DNA of 64,000 bases, from contig NZ_CP024848.1 in assembly GCF_003352005.1 (NCBI RefSeq), positions 3,481,001 through 3,545,000 on the forward strand, written 5' to 3'. The position numbers and the translations under genes were made by a program. This stretch comes from Oceanobacillus zhaokaii (GTDB lineage Bacteria; Bacillota; Bacilli; Bacillales; Amphibacillaceae). This document shows positions 16,563-25,947 of the stretch, one piece after another. Within the stretch, counting starts at the first letter, position 1. The number at the start of each line of letters is the position of its first letter. The notes below the pieces were generated by a model. It did not search any database. It was not told where the DNA came from and worked only from the letters and a program-made list of their open reading frames with translations.

Positions 16563-18235
16563 ATGAAATACATAAAAAAATTCATAGCCATTTTATTCAT
16601 CCTTTCATTGGTGCTAGCGGCTTGTAGCTCAACCGAAGAAAGTGAAAAATCAACAAATGAAGCAGATGCGGATTCGAAAGCAACAGAAGAAAAAGTGGTT
16701 CGACTAAGTGCAGCAGGAGAAATTCCTGGGCTTGATCCTACTTTAGCTGATAATGATTTCAGCTTTAATGTAATCAATCAAGTATTTGAAGGATTATATC
16801 GCTTAGATAAAGATGGTGAACCAGAATTAGCATTAGCAGCTGAAGAACCGGAAGTTACGGAAGATGGTAAGGTTCTTACCTTCAAATTAAGAGATGATGC
16901 CGTATGGTCAGATGGATCACCCGTTACGGCACATGACTTCGAATATTCATGGAAAAAGGTTGTCGATCCAGAAACAGGTGCAGCATACGGACCACAGTTA
17001 GAAGAAATTGTTGCGAATGCAACAGAGATATTAGTCGGAGATATGTCTCCTGACGAGTTAGGGGTTGAAGCACTGGATGACGAAACCCTCAAAGTAACGC
17101 TTGAAAGTCCAATACCATTTTTCAAGGAACTATTAACAACGGCAACATTTATGCCACAGAAGCAGGAATTCGTTGAGGAGCAAGGGGATAAGTATGCAAC
17201 AGATAGTGAACATACCTTGTTTAACGGTCCCTTCGTACTTGCAGATTGGTCTAGTACCGACCTCTCTTGGAACTATGAAAAAAATGGGAATTACTGGGAT
17301 AAGGATGCAGTCAATGTTGATAGAATCGAAGTGAACGTTGTAAAGGATACAGAAACGGCTGTGAATCTTTATTTGAATGGGCAGCTTGACCGTGTCGAAT
17401 TAACGAGTGATAATGTACAGCAATTCCAAGGTGAAGATGAGTTTGCTACACAACTAACAGGAGCTGTCACTTATTTAAAGATGAATCAAGGGAAAGATGG
17501 CGAGACGACAGATCTTGCTAATTTAAATATCCGAAAAGCATTAAACATGGTAATTGATAAACAAGTCATTGTTGATGAACTATTAAATAATGGCTCTATC
17601 GTTGCGAATGCAAATGTACCAAAAGGTTTAGCAGGAAATCCCGAAACTGGTGAGGACTTCCGTTCAGAAAACGGTGACCTTACAGAATTCAATCCGGAAA
17701 AAGGGCAGAAGCATTGGGAGAAGGGATTAGAAGAATTAGGCAAGACCGAGCTTGAATTTACATTAATTAGCAGTGATTCCTCTGCTTCTAAGCAATTAGC
17801 AGAGAACCTTAAATTTCAAATGGAGTCCAATCTTCCTGGCCTGACGATAAATATAAGAAATTTATCGCCTAAAGCGAGCATTGCTGCAAACGTTGGGCAG
17901 GATTATGAACTGATTATTACTGGCTGGGGCGGAGATTATCAGGATCCGCTGACCTATTTGAATCTGTTCATTACAGATAGTCCAGGAAACCATACCGGTT
18001 ATTCCGATCCAGAATACGATAAGCTTGTGCTCGGTTCAAAATCGGATCTGACTTATCATCCTGAGCAACGCTGGGAAGCATTAAAAAGGCAGAGAGAATG
18101 CTGATTGAGGAAAGTGCGGTACTTATCCCACTATATCAAAAGGGTATTTCTTACATGCAAAAGGATTATCTCAAAGATTATATTACCTATCCTGTTAGCT
18201 CAGATAATTATAAATGGATTGATATTGCAGAGTAA
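16563..18235 (+). pseudogene. OppA-type peptide-binding lipoprotein, one-base frameshift near the 3' end
   Basis: The 513-codon open frame is an OppA-family substrate-binding protein with lipobox VLAAC (about residues 18-22) and typical segments (SDGSPVTAHDF, NYEKNGNYWD, WGGDYQDP). It stops at 18104 after RQREC. The missing C-terminus is present in the -1 frame, reading RMLIEESAVLIPLYQKGISY and ending at 18233-18235. Adding one A to the A5 run at 18083-18087 restores KKAERMLIEESAVL and a protein of about 557 residues, the usual length. The break could be a real mutation or a homopolymer read error. No oppBCDF genes follow, so it is an orphan binding protein. Confidence 0.85.
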
Positions 18236-18244
18236 GTCTACTGG

Positions 18245-18272
18245 GGGAGTGTTTATGTCACTCCCTTTTTTT
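18245..18272 (+). terminator. Terminator of the oppA-like gene
   Basis: GGGAGTG pairs with CACTCCC around a seven-base loop and is followed by seven T. It lies 10 bases after the restored stop codon, which supports reading the gene through to 18235. Confidence 0.85.
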
Positions 18273-18302
18273 ATTGAATTTACATCGTACTTGAAGGCCC
18301 GC

Positions 18303-19418
18303 TTACACAACTCCAACACTCTTCAACGTAGACCACAATGGTGCTTCCAAGCCATTTGCCATTTTCATAAATCCATAGTCATTTGGATGCACACCATCAA
18401 CTGTACCTTCATGCCAGCGCATTCCGAGCAATTTCGAACCATCCACAAATCCGATTCGTGTATCACCATTTTGCTTAAACAGCTCTACTACTTTTTTCGA
18501 ATGATTTCTGCGCCTCATCGTTTCTAGATTTCGTTCAGGGAGAATATCCATTGCATGTGGAATCTGCGACATTACCATTATTGGAACGAAGGGGTGTTGC
18601 TCACGATAGATTTCAATAAAAGAAACCAATGTCGTTTCGTATTCCTCTGGTGTCACATTCGCTTCATAGTCAATTACCAGGCATGCGGGATTTTCGATAT
18701 CCCTGATAGCTATGGCAACTTCTCGCTCCCCTTTACCACTGCCGGAAAATCCTAGATTAATAAATTCAAGCTGAAATCTTCTGCTTAAAATATTTGTATA
18801 GGACATTCCTGGCCTGCTCGCACTGCCGCCCTGTGTAATAGATGTGCCGTAAAATAACACCCGTTTCTTAGATATATATGGCGTTGGTTCTTCAATAATA
18901 GCATCAGGATCAATCCCAATCAGCAGCTCCTCGACCCCTTGATATAATGGAAGGTTTATCGTCACTTCCCTGAGTTGGCTAGAGGTATTTGTGAAATCCC
19001 AAATTGAAGCTTCATAGGTTTTCTCATGGATTGGAGGGATTGCCGTTGCAAGATAATGCTGCTTCCCTGGCTCGCCAATATAAATATCGAAGCCAGACTG
19101 TCCTGTTGCTGCCATATGGCCAATATCTGCTACACCAGAAAGCCTTGTTTTTATTACTAGCCTTCCTGAATCTGTTTTAAATCGAATCTGTCCGCCAGAC
19201 GTACAATTAGCCAATTCATTTACACATAATGGAAGTTCTGTTTTTGGACGTGAAGGCATGCGCCGGTATTCCTTTTCCTGATCGAACCACGCGAAACCGC
19301 TAACTTGAAAAGGATAGTTTTTAGGATCATGCCATTCAATTGAACCTGCCTGTTGTTCCTGGATATTTAATACATGCTCCATACTGTAATTATTCCAATT
19401 ATAATTAGGATTTTCCAT
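18303..19418 (-). CDS. SGNH/GDSL-type hydrolase with N-terminal GxDLY-like domain
   Basis: A 371-residue protein without a signal peptide. The first 170 residues are a beta-rich domain including GFDIYIG, like the GxDLY domain found before Lipase_GDSL_3 domains. The catalytic domain starts with GTSITQGG (serine near residue 191), then LGFSGSGK (block II glycine) and ends with DGVHPNDYGF (Asp/His pair near residue 340). SGNH enzymes of this layout are usually carbohydrate esterases that remove acetyl groups from plant or microbial glycans, which fits the neighbouring genes. The ribosome binding site AAGGAGGG is strong. It is monocistronic and convergent with the oppA-like gene. Confidence 0.8.
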   Translation of the reverse strand: MENPNYNWNNYSMEHVLNIQEQQAGSIEWHDPKNYPFQVSGFAWFDQEKEYRRMPSRPKTELPLCVNELANCTSGGQIRFKTDSGRLVIKTRLSGVADIGHMAATGQSGFDIYIGEPGKQHYLATAIPPIHEKTYEASIWDFTNTSSQLREVTINLPLYQGVEELLIGIDPDAIIEEPTPYISKKRVLFYGTSITQGGSASRPGMSYTNILSRRFQLEFINLGFSGSGKGEREVAIAIRDIENPACLVIDYEANVTPEEYETTLVSFIEIYREQHPFVPIMVMSQIPHAMDILPERNLETMRRRNHSKKVVELFKQNGDTRIGFVDGSKLLGMRWHEGTVDGVHPNDYGFMKMANGLEAPLWSTLKSVGVV

Positions 19419-19571
19419 ATCTTTCCCTCCTTCTTTTCACTTGATCGTATTAGAAAACCGGTCATTTTTTGAAGTTAATTTTATAATAGCAATCTATTGT
19501 TAACAGAATGTTGATTTAAAGTGATTTTTTATAAATAATTGTATTTATTTACTAGAGGTTCTTCACTACGC

Positions 19572-19608
19572 AAAAAATGCAGCTCCCACTTCAGGAACTG
19601 CATTTTTT
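19572..19608 (-). terminator. Terminator of the fused nuclease gene
   Basis: TGCAG pairs with CTGCA with an inner TCC/GGA pairing, flanked by A6 and T6, so it can work on either strand. It lies 12 bases after the nuclease stop codon. Confidence 0.8.
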
Positions 19609-19619
19609 CATGTCTATTT

Positions 19620-22600
19620 TTAGAGTGCTTCTCCCCAAATGTCATTTGCCCATTCTGGGTTATCGATAAATGGATTGCGATTGCCTTGGAATTCTTGGAT
19701 CTTGTTATTGCGATTTATTTCCCATTCGCTGACAGGGTCTCGTTCATGCCATTCAAGCAGAACAGAAATTTTCCCATGGAATGGATTGCTGCCATTATTC
19801 ACGCGATCATTTAATTCTAAATCTACTCTGTCGCCTTCTTCATAGCGTACTGCCATGTAAAACAGCATTCGAGCGACATCACCTTTTACTTCATTTGGCG
19901 GTTCGAAGGAATCACCATCCCGCTTACAATCAGCGCAATTTTTCACAGCATTGCCACCATTATCGAAATCAAGGTTTCCTCTAGAGCTGTTTACTTGCAC
20001 ATCTGTTGGTCGTAAGTGATGGATATCAGTACCTGGCCCCTTACTTGTTCCAAAGTCTCCATGAGATTTTGCCCATGTATGCTCTCGATTCCAGTCACCG
20101 ACCATGCCACCATTTTTATTCTTGGAGCGTGATTCACCAGAATAAAGCAGGATAACATTATTCGAATTATTCGGGTCTTCGTCAGTTACTTTCAATGCAT
20201 CCCAAACTTCGCTATAGGAAAGCTCGTGATGGTCATCAATGATTTCATGTAAGGAATCTTTTAAGGCTTCTCCTTCTTTACCTATTGCACTTCCATAATA
20301 ATCTGCTTGTGGTATTTCTGCTTTTACTGCTTCTACCGTTACACTGAACGTTTCTGTAATGCTTTCTGTTCCATCTGTCGCTGTAACAGCTACAATATGG
20401 CTGCCTTCCTCAAGCTTAAGTGCTAGCGTATCTGAATCAATTTCTCCCATTGTAGAAGTAAATGTTAATTTATCACCATCTGCATCTGAAAAATACTCGG
20501 TTAATGCTAATTCAATGCTCTCTCCTGCATTCACCTTTTGATTTGTAAAAGGTTTTGTTAATGCTGGTGGATTATTTACCGGTGCTTCGGGTTCTTCTTC
20601 GATTGAATCAACGAATCGAATATCATTAGGTTTTACACCCTTTTTGTATTTAAATTTCTGGACGTTTTCAGCGCCTCTTATTTCTGCGACATTTTTCCCT
20701 ACAATCGTTACTTTTTTCATTTCTGTTCCTTTAAAATCAATAGTCGCTCCTGCTTTTTTCGGATTGATGATTACTTCCGTCTTCTTGAATCCATCTCCAT
20801 TGAATTCTGCGTATTCGCCAGTAAATTCAATGCCTTTCTTAATTTCGGAATTGGAATCAAGTGTGATTGATACACTCTTATCATGCAGAACGAGTTCTTT
20901 TGCTTCTAAGTTTGTAAAATCATATTCTTTCTCAGGTTTAACCGGTGCAGGCTCCTCTGGATTTTCAGGCTCTTCTGGTTCACCTGGCTCCTCAACATCT
21001 CCAGCTGCTAAGTCAACCTTAACCATTACTGGATCATGGTCACTAGCACGTCCTGCCATATCAGTAAAGTCTGCATTGATATGAAGAATATCAATCTCTG
21101 TTTCTTTCACTAAGTTATTCGAAACTAAAATATGATCAAGTACTTGTGAATTTCCTTGGAAAAGATACGTGTAACGATCCTCGTCCTCAACCTTGTTAAT
21201 CATATTTGTCATATGTTCACCTTCATGAATCTTGAGTGCATCTGTAAACTGATAATCATTGAAGTCTCCGACAGATATGATATTTGCTTCTGGATTTTGT
21301 GTTTTAATATCTGTAACAAAATTACTTACGATTGTAGCAATTTCCTTACGCTGCACTTCACTGTCATAAACTGGTGGTTGCGTAGAGCCAAATAATGGCG
21401 TGTCCCCAGATTTTGAATTCCAGTGGTTAGCAATCACGATAACACTTTCCCCTTGGAAATCAAATTGTGCTGCTAAAGGCTTGCGACTGCTATTAAACGC
21501 ATCGTTGTTTGGATCAATTCGTCCTGGATTATGTGTTAATTTTCCATCTTCATAGCCAACTGCTGTTGTTGCATCACCTGCTGGCATACCCTCTGTTAAT
21601 GTCACACGTTCTGGGTTGTACAAGAAGCCAACACGAATATTTGCATTCGGTGCACCACCGTCCGCATTATTCACCGGATCAATATTGGCATATTCGTATT
21701 TAACGCCACCAGCATCGACAATTGCTTGAATTAAACGCTCATAGCTTTCATTTGCTGCTGAGTCCCCTGCATCCTGTCCATTATTATCCTGGACCTCTGT
21801 TACACCAATAATATCAGGGCTTTGCATGTCTTTTGCAAATGCTCTGGCTAATTTCCTTGCTTTATCATCAGATGATGAAGCTTTATTATTTGAGAAGTTT
21901 TCCAAGTTATAAGATGCTACCGTTAACTTGTCCTCTTCTTTTTCAATCGTTGTTGTTTCTGGTGTTGCTTCCCCTTTTACAAACTTAGCTTGCATATCTT
22001 CTAAATCAGCATAAATTTTATAGTTTTGGAAGCCATAATTTACAACACCAGTAATTGGACCTGTAAATTTATCACCAGTTGCTACTTCAAAATCTCTTGC
22101 TTCGTTATTATCGTATAGTTTGAATTGGATACGATCTGGATTCGCTGTTTCTTCCGTTAGCTTCACGCCACCATGAAGTGTATTTGTCTCTCTATTCTCT
22201 AGAACTGTAATTAAATCGCCATGCTCTTGTGGTGCAACAGCCTTCACTGTGCCAACCTCAACAAGCATTCCTTCTATACTTTCCCAGAAGTCTATCGCAT
22301 CTTCCTCTGGATCAAATTCCTCGAAGCTATCATTGTCGATTACTTCGGATGGAAGATTTTTTTCATTAATTACAATCGGTGCTGGAACTCCTGCATTGCT
22401 TTTTACAGTTTCTACAATTCCACCACGATCATCTCTTGCATTAATTTGTGTGACAGATAAATCGGTATCTTGTTTTGTATCGTTATAGCCATCAATGTGA
22501 TACTCATCAACAGTACCTGTTGCACTTACCAAATCACCAACTGCTACATTCGCAACTTTATTACCAGTATATACAACCATACCTTCTGAAGTATTTGCAT

Positions 22601-24170
22601 TATTATCCGCTAAGTTATCTGGTGTTTGGAAATGGAAATAGTTTCCGCTGCCAATTTTATACGTATATGTCACGACACCTTGGATATCTGTAACAAACGA
22701 TCCATCAAGAGGCGACTCATGTGCTTCTCCTTGAATATCATGGATTTGCATTCCCGCCTCCTGGTCAAAAACGTTATATGCAAATATTGCAACATTGCTT
22801 GCTGTCAGTCCTTCTTTCACTGCAATTGCTTTAATTGTCGTATCTTGCTCAAGCACGATAGCTTCCTCATATACAACACTTTCTTCTGTTGGTTCATCAC
22901 CATTCGTAGTGTAGTAAATTGTTGCGCCTTCTGTTCCAGTCGATAACGTTACTTCTGTTCCTGTTGGTACAGTGCCTGCACCTGGTGTTGCAGTTACCGC
23001 TTGAACTGCCGATTCGTCAGCAATAATATCTGCTGTATTTCTTGGGATGATTTGGAATGCGCCATTGAACTCCTGGACAATTCCAGTAATTGAATCATAC
23101 GTATTGCCTACTTCTAATCCAAGTGTTCCAGTTTCATCACGGACGATAAATTCTGTTCCGTCAGTGACAGTAAAATTCGCCCAGCCATTTCCTTCTTGTA
23201 CATCTTCAATTGTAATTTCATTTACTGTTGCTAGTTTCGATTCATTTTCTTCGTTAAGTTGTTCTCCAGTTAATACTGTTGCATCCGGAGCTCCAACATC
23301 TGCCGATTTCTGATCAAGGCTTACATTTTGTAATTGCAATAAGCCATTGTATGCTCCAAGTGAACCTGAAACCGTAATTTCATCACCGATTTCTACATCT
23401 AAAGAGCTTGGATAGATTGCAAGTGCAGCTGTTTCATCTTGAAAGTGGATTGTATTCTTTAATTTTGCTGTGACAATTCCTTTTACTGTCACATCGCCAG
23501 TCGCTTGCTGGCGAGCATCCGCGATGGAAATGACACCATCTGGATTAACTGGTTCTTCAGGATTTTCTGGTGTAGCGCCATTAATCTCATGTACCCCTAA
23601 ATTCGATGCATCGTCCTTAGGGAATGCAGTCCATTCGATTGATGGGTCAAAGGCATCGTCAATGATTTTGTCGCCTATTGTAATATCTGCATTTCTAACT
23701 AAAGTAACATCTTTTAAGTTTTCAATTCGTTCGCCGACCTGACCAATTGAATCTGTCACTTGGTCTGCCTTTTTAAGTACGATTGCGTCATCACCATTGA
23801 AATTAATGACCGTATTGTTTGCAAGATCGCCTTTGGATTTTATCGCTTCAATTGCTTGACTATTAAATAAAACATAGGTTGAACCAGCCGCCAAAGTACC
23901 TTCAAGCTTTACTTTTTGGTTAGCTGAAGTCGCTCCATTTGCATAAAGTTCAAGCGTGTACTCACTTAAATTAATTGGTTGACCTGTGCCATTATAAAGC
24001 TCGATTGCTTTATTAAAGCTGCTTCCCTCGATATATTCCGAAATGATTAAATCCGAGGCATTTCCTTCTTCTGCGCTTGCAGCCATTGGCAGTGCAGGAA
24101 GCAACAAATTAATTGCAAGTATAAATACCGACAATAAACTCATTATCCTTTTCCATATACTTTTACCCAT
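19620..24170 (-). CDS. Secreted two-nuclease protein: LTD, OB-folds, EEP nuclease and endonuclease I
   Basis: A 1516-residue exported protein with signal peptide 1-33. In order: lamin-tail domain (about 38-165), OB-fold region like YhcR (about 205-385), a chitobiase C-terminal-like Ig domain (about 388-467, TIYYTTNGDEPTEES), another OB-fold region (about 470-740), an endonuclease/exonuclease/phosphatase domain (about 748-1050), an acidic Pro/Glu linker, a beta-domain, a cadherin-like domain (about 1215-1300), and a C-terminal endonuclease I (EndA/NucM) domain. EEP residues visible are ASYNLENF, GVTEVQDN, NHWNSKSGD, VGDFNDYQ and SDHDPVM; endonuclease I residues are WNREHTW (about 1358) and DIHHLRPTD. 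Both active sites look intact. The likely role is extracellular DNA or RNA degradation for phosphate and nucleoside supply. No wall anchor was recognised. Confidence 0.88.
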   Translation of the reverse strand: MGKSIWKRIMSLLSVFILAINLLLPALPMAASAEEGNASDLIISEYIEGSSFNKAIELYNGTGQPINLSEYTLELYANGATSANQKVKLEGTLAAGSTYVLFNSQAIEAIKSKGDLANNTVINFNGDDAIVLKKADQVTDSIGQVGERIENLKDVTLVRNADITIGDKIIDDAFDPSIEWTAFPKDDASNLGVHEINGATPENPEEPVNPDGVISIADARQQATGDVTVKGIVTAKLKNTIHFQDETAALAIYPSSLDVEIGDEITVSGSLGAYNGLLQLQNVSLDQKSADVGAPDATVLTGEQLNEENESKLATVNEITIEDVQEGNGWANFTVTDGTEFIVRDETGTLGLEVGNTYDSITGIVQEFNGAFQIIPRNTADIIADESAVQAVTATPGAGTVPTGTEVTLSTGTEGATIYYTTNGDEPTEESVVYEEAIVLEQDTTIKAIAVKEGLTASNVAIFAYNVFDQEAGMQIHDIQGEAHESPLDGSFVTDIQGVVTYTYKIGSGNYFHFQTPDNLADNNANTSEGMVVYTGNKVANVAVGDLVSATGTVDEYHIDGYNDTKQDTDLSVTQINARDDRGGIVETVKSNAGVPAPIVINEKNLPSEVIDNDSFEEFDPEEDAIDFWESIEGMLVEVGTVKAVAPQEHGDLITVLENRETNTLHGGVKLTEETANPDRIQFKLYDNNEARDFEVATGDKFTGPITGVVNYGFQNYKIYADLEDMQAKFVKGEATPETTTIEKEEDKLTVASYNLENFSNNKASSSDDKARKLARAFAKDMQSPDIIGVTEVQDNNGQDAGDSAANESYERLIQAIVDAGGVKYEYANIDPVNNADGGAPNANIRVGFLYNPERVTLTEGMPAGDATTAVGYEDGKLTHNPGRIDPNNDAFNSSRKPLAAQFDFQGESVIVIANHWNSKSGDTPLFGSTQPPVYDSEVQRKEIATIVSNFVTDIKTQNPEANIISVGDFNDYQFTDALKIHEGEHMTNMINKVEDEDRYTYLFQGNSQVLDHILVSNNLVKETEIDILHINADFTDMAGRASDHDPVMVKVDLAAGDVEEPGEPEEPENPEEPAPVKPEKEYDFTNLEAKELVLHDKSVSITLDSNSEIKKGIEFTGEYAEFNGDGFKKTEVIINPKKAGATIDFKGTEMKKVTIVGKNVAEIRGAENVQKFKYKKGVKPNDIRFVDSIEEEPEAPVNNPPALTKPFTNQKVNAGESIELALTEYFSDADGDKLTFTSTMGEIDSDTLALKLEEGSHIVAVTATDGTESITETFSVTVEAVKAEIPQADYYGSAIGKEGEALKDSLHEIIDDHHELSYSEVWDALKVTDEDPNNSNNVILLYSGESRSKNKNGGMVGDWNREHTWAKSHGDFGTSKGPGTDIHHLRPTDVQVNSSRGNLDFDNGGNAVKNCADCKRDGDSFEPPNEVKGDVARMLFYMAVRYEEGDRVDLELNDRVNNGSNPFHGKISVLLEWHERDPVSEWEINRNNKIQEFQGNRNPFIDNPEWANDIWGEAL

Positions 24171-24316
24171 TTTGATTAAGCTCTCCTTTTAGGGTCAAAC
24201 CCATTAATTTTCTAGTATTCTATCAATTCGAGTTAATTATAGGTATCATTAAAAATCGTGTCAATTTACCCTAATCGGGATTATTCGAAACATTCACAAC
24301 TAAAGAACTAGGACTA

Positions 24317-24565
24317 ATGGAACTAATACATTTTAATGTTAATTGTGAACAACTTTTATTTAATGGAGAGATTTGGACCGTCTTTCTTTTATTTTCCTCA
24401 CTTTTAATGATTATCATTCAGTTATTTTGTCGAAAAGGAAATTCAGTCTTTATGCCTATAATTATCGTCATTTTGTTAATTTATGGTTATGTTTTTGTAA
24501 ATAAAACTTTATATAGGAGGCGTGGGAAAGCTAGATTTATTACTAACCGCCGGAAGGATTGTTAA
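24317..24565 (+). CDS. Possible small membrane protein
   Basis: An 82-codon frame encodes two hydrophobic segments (about residues 20-37 and 45-60) separated by a short charged loop (CRKGN), ending in a basic tail. The upstream AGGACT is a weak ribosome binding site. It lies in the 24171-24650 gap, which holds nothing else I recognise. It resembles no family I know and may be chance; the two well-spaced membrane spans and basic tail are the only support. Confidence 0.3.
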   Translation: MELIHFNVNCEQLLFNGEIWTVFLLFSSLLMIIIQLFCRKGNSVFMPIIIVILLIYGYVFVNKTLYRRRGKARFITNRRKDC

Positions 24566-24650
24566 GAATTAGATGATGCGGTAAGATTGATGTGTGAGCA
24601 CATTTAACAACTATTTTTATTGTATGATTTTGGATAAAGGTGGGGTCAAG

Positions 24651-25049
24651 TTGATTGAGGTTTATACAGATGGTGCATCGAATAGTAATTTGGGAATTAG
24701 TGGTGCTGGTATCTTTATTAAAGCCGCTGGGAAAAATTATGAATATACATTTCCCCTTGATGTAATAAGTAATCACGAGGCGGAATTTCATGCGGTAATC
24801 AAGGCACTGGAAATATGTAAAGAAACATTCCCAAATGAGATTGTATCGCTGCGTTCCGATTCACAAGTGGTAGTGGATGTTGTAGAAAAAGACTTTACAA
24901 AAAACAAAACATTTCTTCCCCTACTGGAAAAAATAAGAGAAGAAACGCAATACTTTCCATATTTTTTTATTAAATGGATTCCTGAAAGTCAAAATAAGAA
25001 TGCTGATCTGTTAGCGAGAAAGGCTTTACAGATGCAACGACCGAAATGA
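24651..25049 (+). CDS. RNase HI-family protein (reverse-transcriptase-like, YpeP type)
   Basis: A small cytoplasmic RNase H-fold protein, 132 residues from the chosen start. The TTG at 24651 is preferred because AAAGGTGGGG lies five bases before it and the encoded IEVYTDGAS is where family members begin; an upstream GTG at 24594 would add 19 unrelated residues. Catalytic-site acids are visible in YTDGAS, NHEAEFHAV, RSDSQVVVD and ADLLARKA. The family cleaves RNA in RNA/DNA hybrids, but the physiological role of these short paralogs is not settled. It is followed after 55 bases by the end of the convergent tagA-like gene. Confidence 0.75.
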   Translation: MIEVYTDGASNSNLGISGAGIFIKAAGKNYEYTFPLDVISNHEAEFHAVIKALEICKETFPNEIVSLRSDSQVVVDVVEKDFTKNKTFLPLLEKIREETQYFPYFFIKWIPESQNKNADLLARKALQMQRPK

Positions 25050-25104
25050 CAATGTTCGACAAAACTTGAGGAGTGACAGGCACCTGCCTAGAACTGGCAA
25101 CTAA

Positions 25105-25830
25105 CTAGTCTTTTCCCAACAGAATGTTCTTTATCATTCGCTGGCTTTTTCCTGCATTCTTAATTCGAGAGGGTTTGGCAACCATTCGGTATAACCAGCC
25201 TAGATTTAGATTGTTCAATAGGTCGGGAGTACGTTTCATTTCTCCCGCTAGGATATCAAAGCTCTCGTCAACGCCGATAAATAATCCTTTCTTACAGCTA
25301 GCAAATATATTTGCCATCCACTCCTCTTGGCTATTCCCCTGCAACGATACGAATACAATATCAGCATTTTTCACGCGAACATTTTCCATAATAAGTGAAT
25401 CAGTAGGTTCAAATGCCCCATGCTGATGACCAGCGATGATTAATCTCGGAAATTGCTTCTCTATCTCTAAAATAAGCTTTTCATTAATATAATCTTTTCC
25501 ACCCAAAAAATAGCAGCTAAGTCCTTGGACTTCTGCAAACTTAAGCAAATCTATCATTAAAGCTACACTATCAATCTGTTCATGAAAGGTTTGTTTTCGA
25601 TTCTTCGCTGCCAATATTATGCCTTTACTCGCTGGCAATACGTAATCTGCTTGCTCGATTATTTCTTTATATGCTTGATTGTCTGTAGTTTCAAGCAGCA
25701 GCAGCAAATTCGCTAAAACAACCATACACTTTTGCTGTCGATTCAATCTCGGAAAAAGATGATAATGTAATAAATCTGTTTTGCTTAGATTAGTAATATT
25801 GATTGATGCAATTTTTATTTCATTCCCCAT
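25105..25830 (-). CDS. WecG/TagA/CpsF-family glycosyltransferase, divergent active site
   Basis: A 241-residue protein of the family that adds N-acetylmannosamine to undecaprenyl-PP-GlcNAc in teichoic acid linkage-unit synthesis. Family landmarks remain: CYFLGGKDYINEKL, SLQGNSQEEWM and GVDESFDILAGEMKRTP, with a basic C-terminal tail. But the N-terminal Thr-x-Asn motif reads LAN, and the PDGxG catalytic segment reads PASKG, so the catalytic aspartate and conserved threonine of characterised TagA enzymes appear to be replaced. The protein may be inactive, regulatory, or use another chemistry. It is divergent from tagD, as tagA is in Bacillus subtilis. Ribosome binding site AAAGGATG. Confidence 0.75.
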   Translation of the reverse strand: MGNEIKIASINITNLSKTDLLHYHLFPRLNRQQKCMVVLANLLLLLETTDNQAYKEIIEQADYVLPASKGIILAAKNRKQTFHEQIDSVALMIDLLKFAEVQGLSCYFLGGKDYINEKLILEIEKQFPRLIIAGHQHGAFEPTDSLIMENVRVKNADIVFVSLQGNSQEEWMANIFASCKKGLFIGVDESFDILAGEMKRTPDLLNNLNLGWLYRMVAKPSRIKNAGKSQRMIKNILLGKD

Positions 25831-25854
25831 TTATTAACATCCTTTTGCTCCCAT

Positions 25855-25889
25855 AAATTTGATATATTTATTAATAATATATCAAATTT
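25855..25889. promoter_or_regulatory. Perfect 14-bp inverted repeat in the tagA-like/tagD divergent promoter region
   Basis: AAATTTGATATATT and AATATATCAAATTT are exact reverse complements separated by TATTAAT. The right arm ends 12 bases before TGGTATTAT, an extended -10 element (25902-25910) in front of tagD, so it covers the -35 region. This is the position expected for an operator acting on one or both divergent genes. The protein that binds it is unknown. Confidence 0.6.
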
Positions 25890-25901
25890 AGACGTAATAT
25901 G

Positions 25902-25910
25902 TGGTATTAT
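25902..25910 (+). promoter_or_regulatory. Extended -10 promoter element of tagD
   Basis: TGGTATTAT is a TGn-TATTAT extended -10. No good -35 box is present; that region is occupied by the right arm of the inverted repeat. The start codon is 37 bases downstream. Confidence 0.4.
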
Positions 25911-25947
25911 TTAATCAATGTCGCGCTATTTGGAGGAATACACCACG

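Noticed and set aside
18081..18104. Programmed -1 frameshift in the oppA-like gene
   Set aside because: The run is only A5, no downstream stimulatory structure was seen, and OppA proteins are not known to need frameshifting; mutation or read error is more likely.
25060..25105. Possible palindromic repeat (GTGACAGGCACCTGCC)
   Set aside because: The inverted pairing is short and incomplete, and it has no T-run on either strand.
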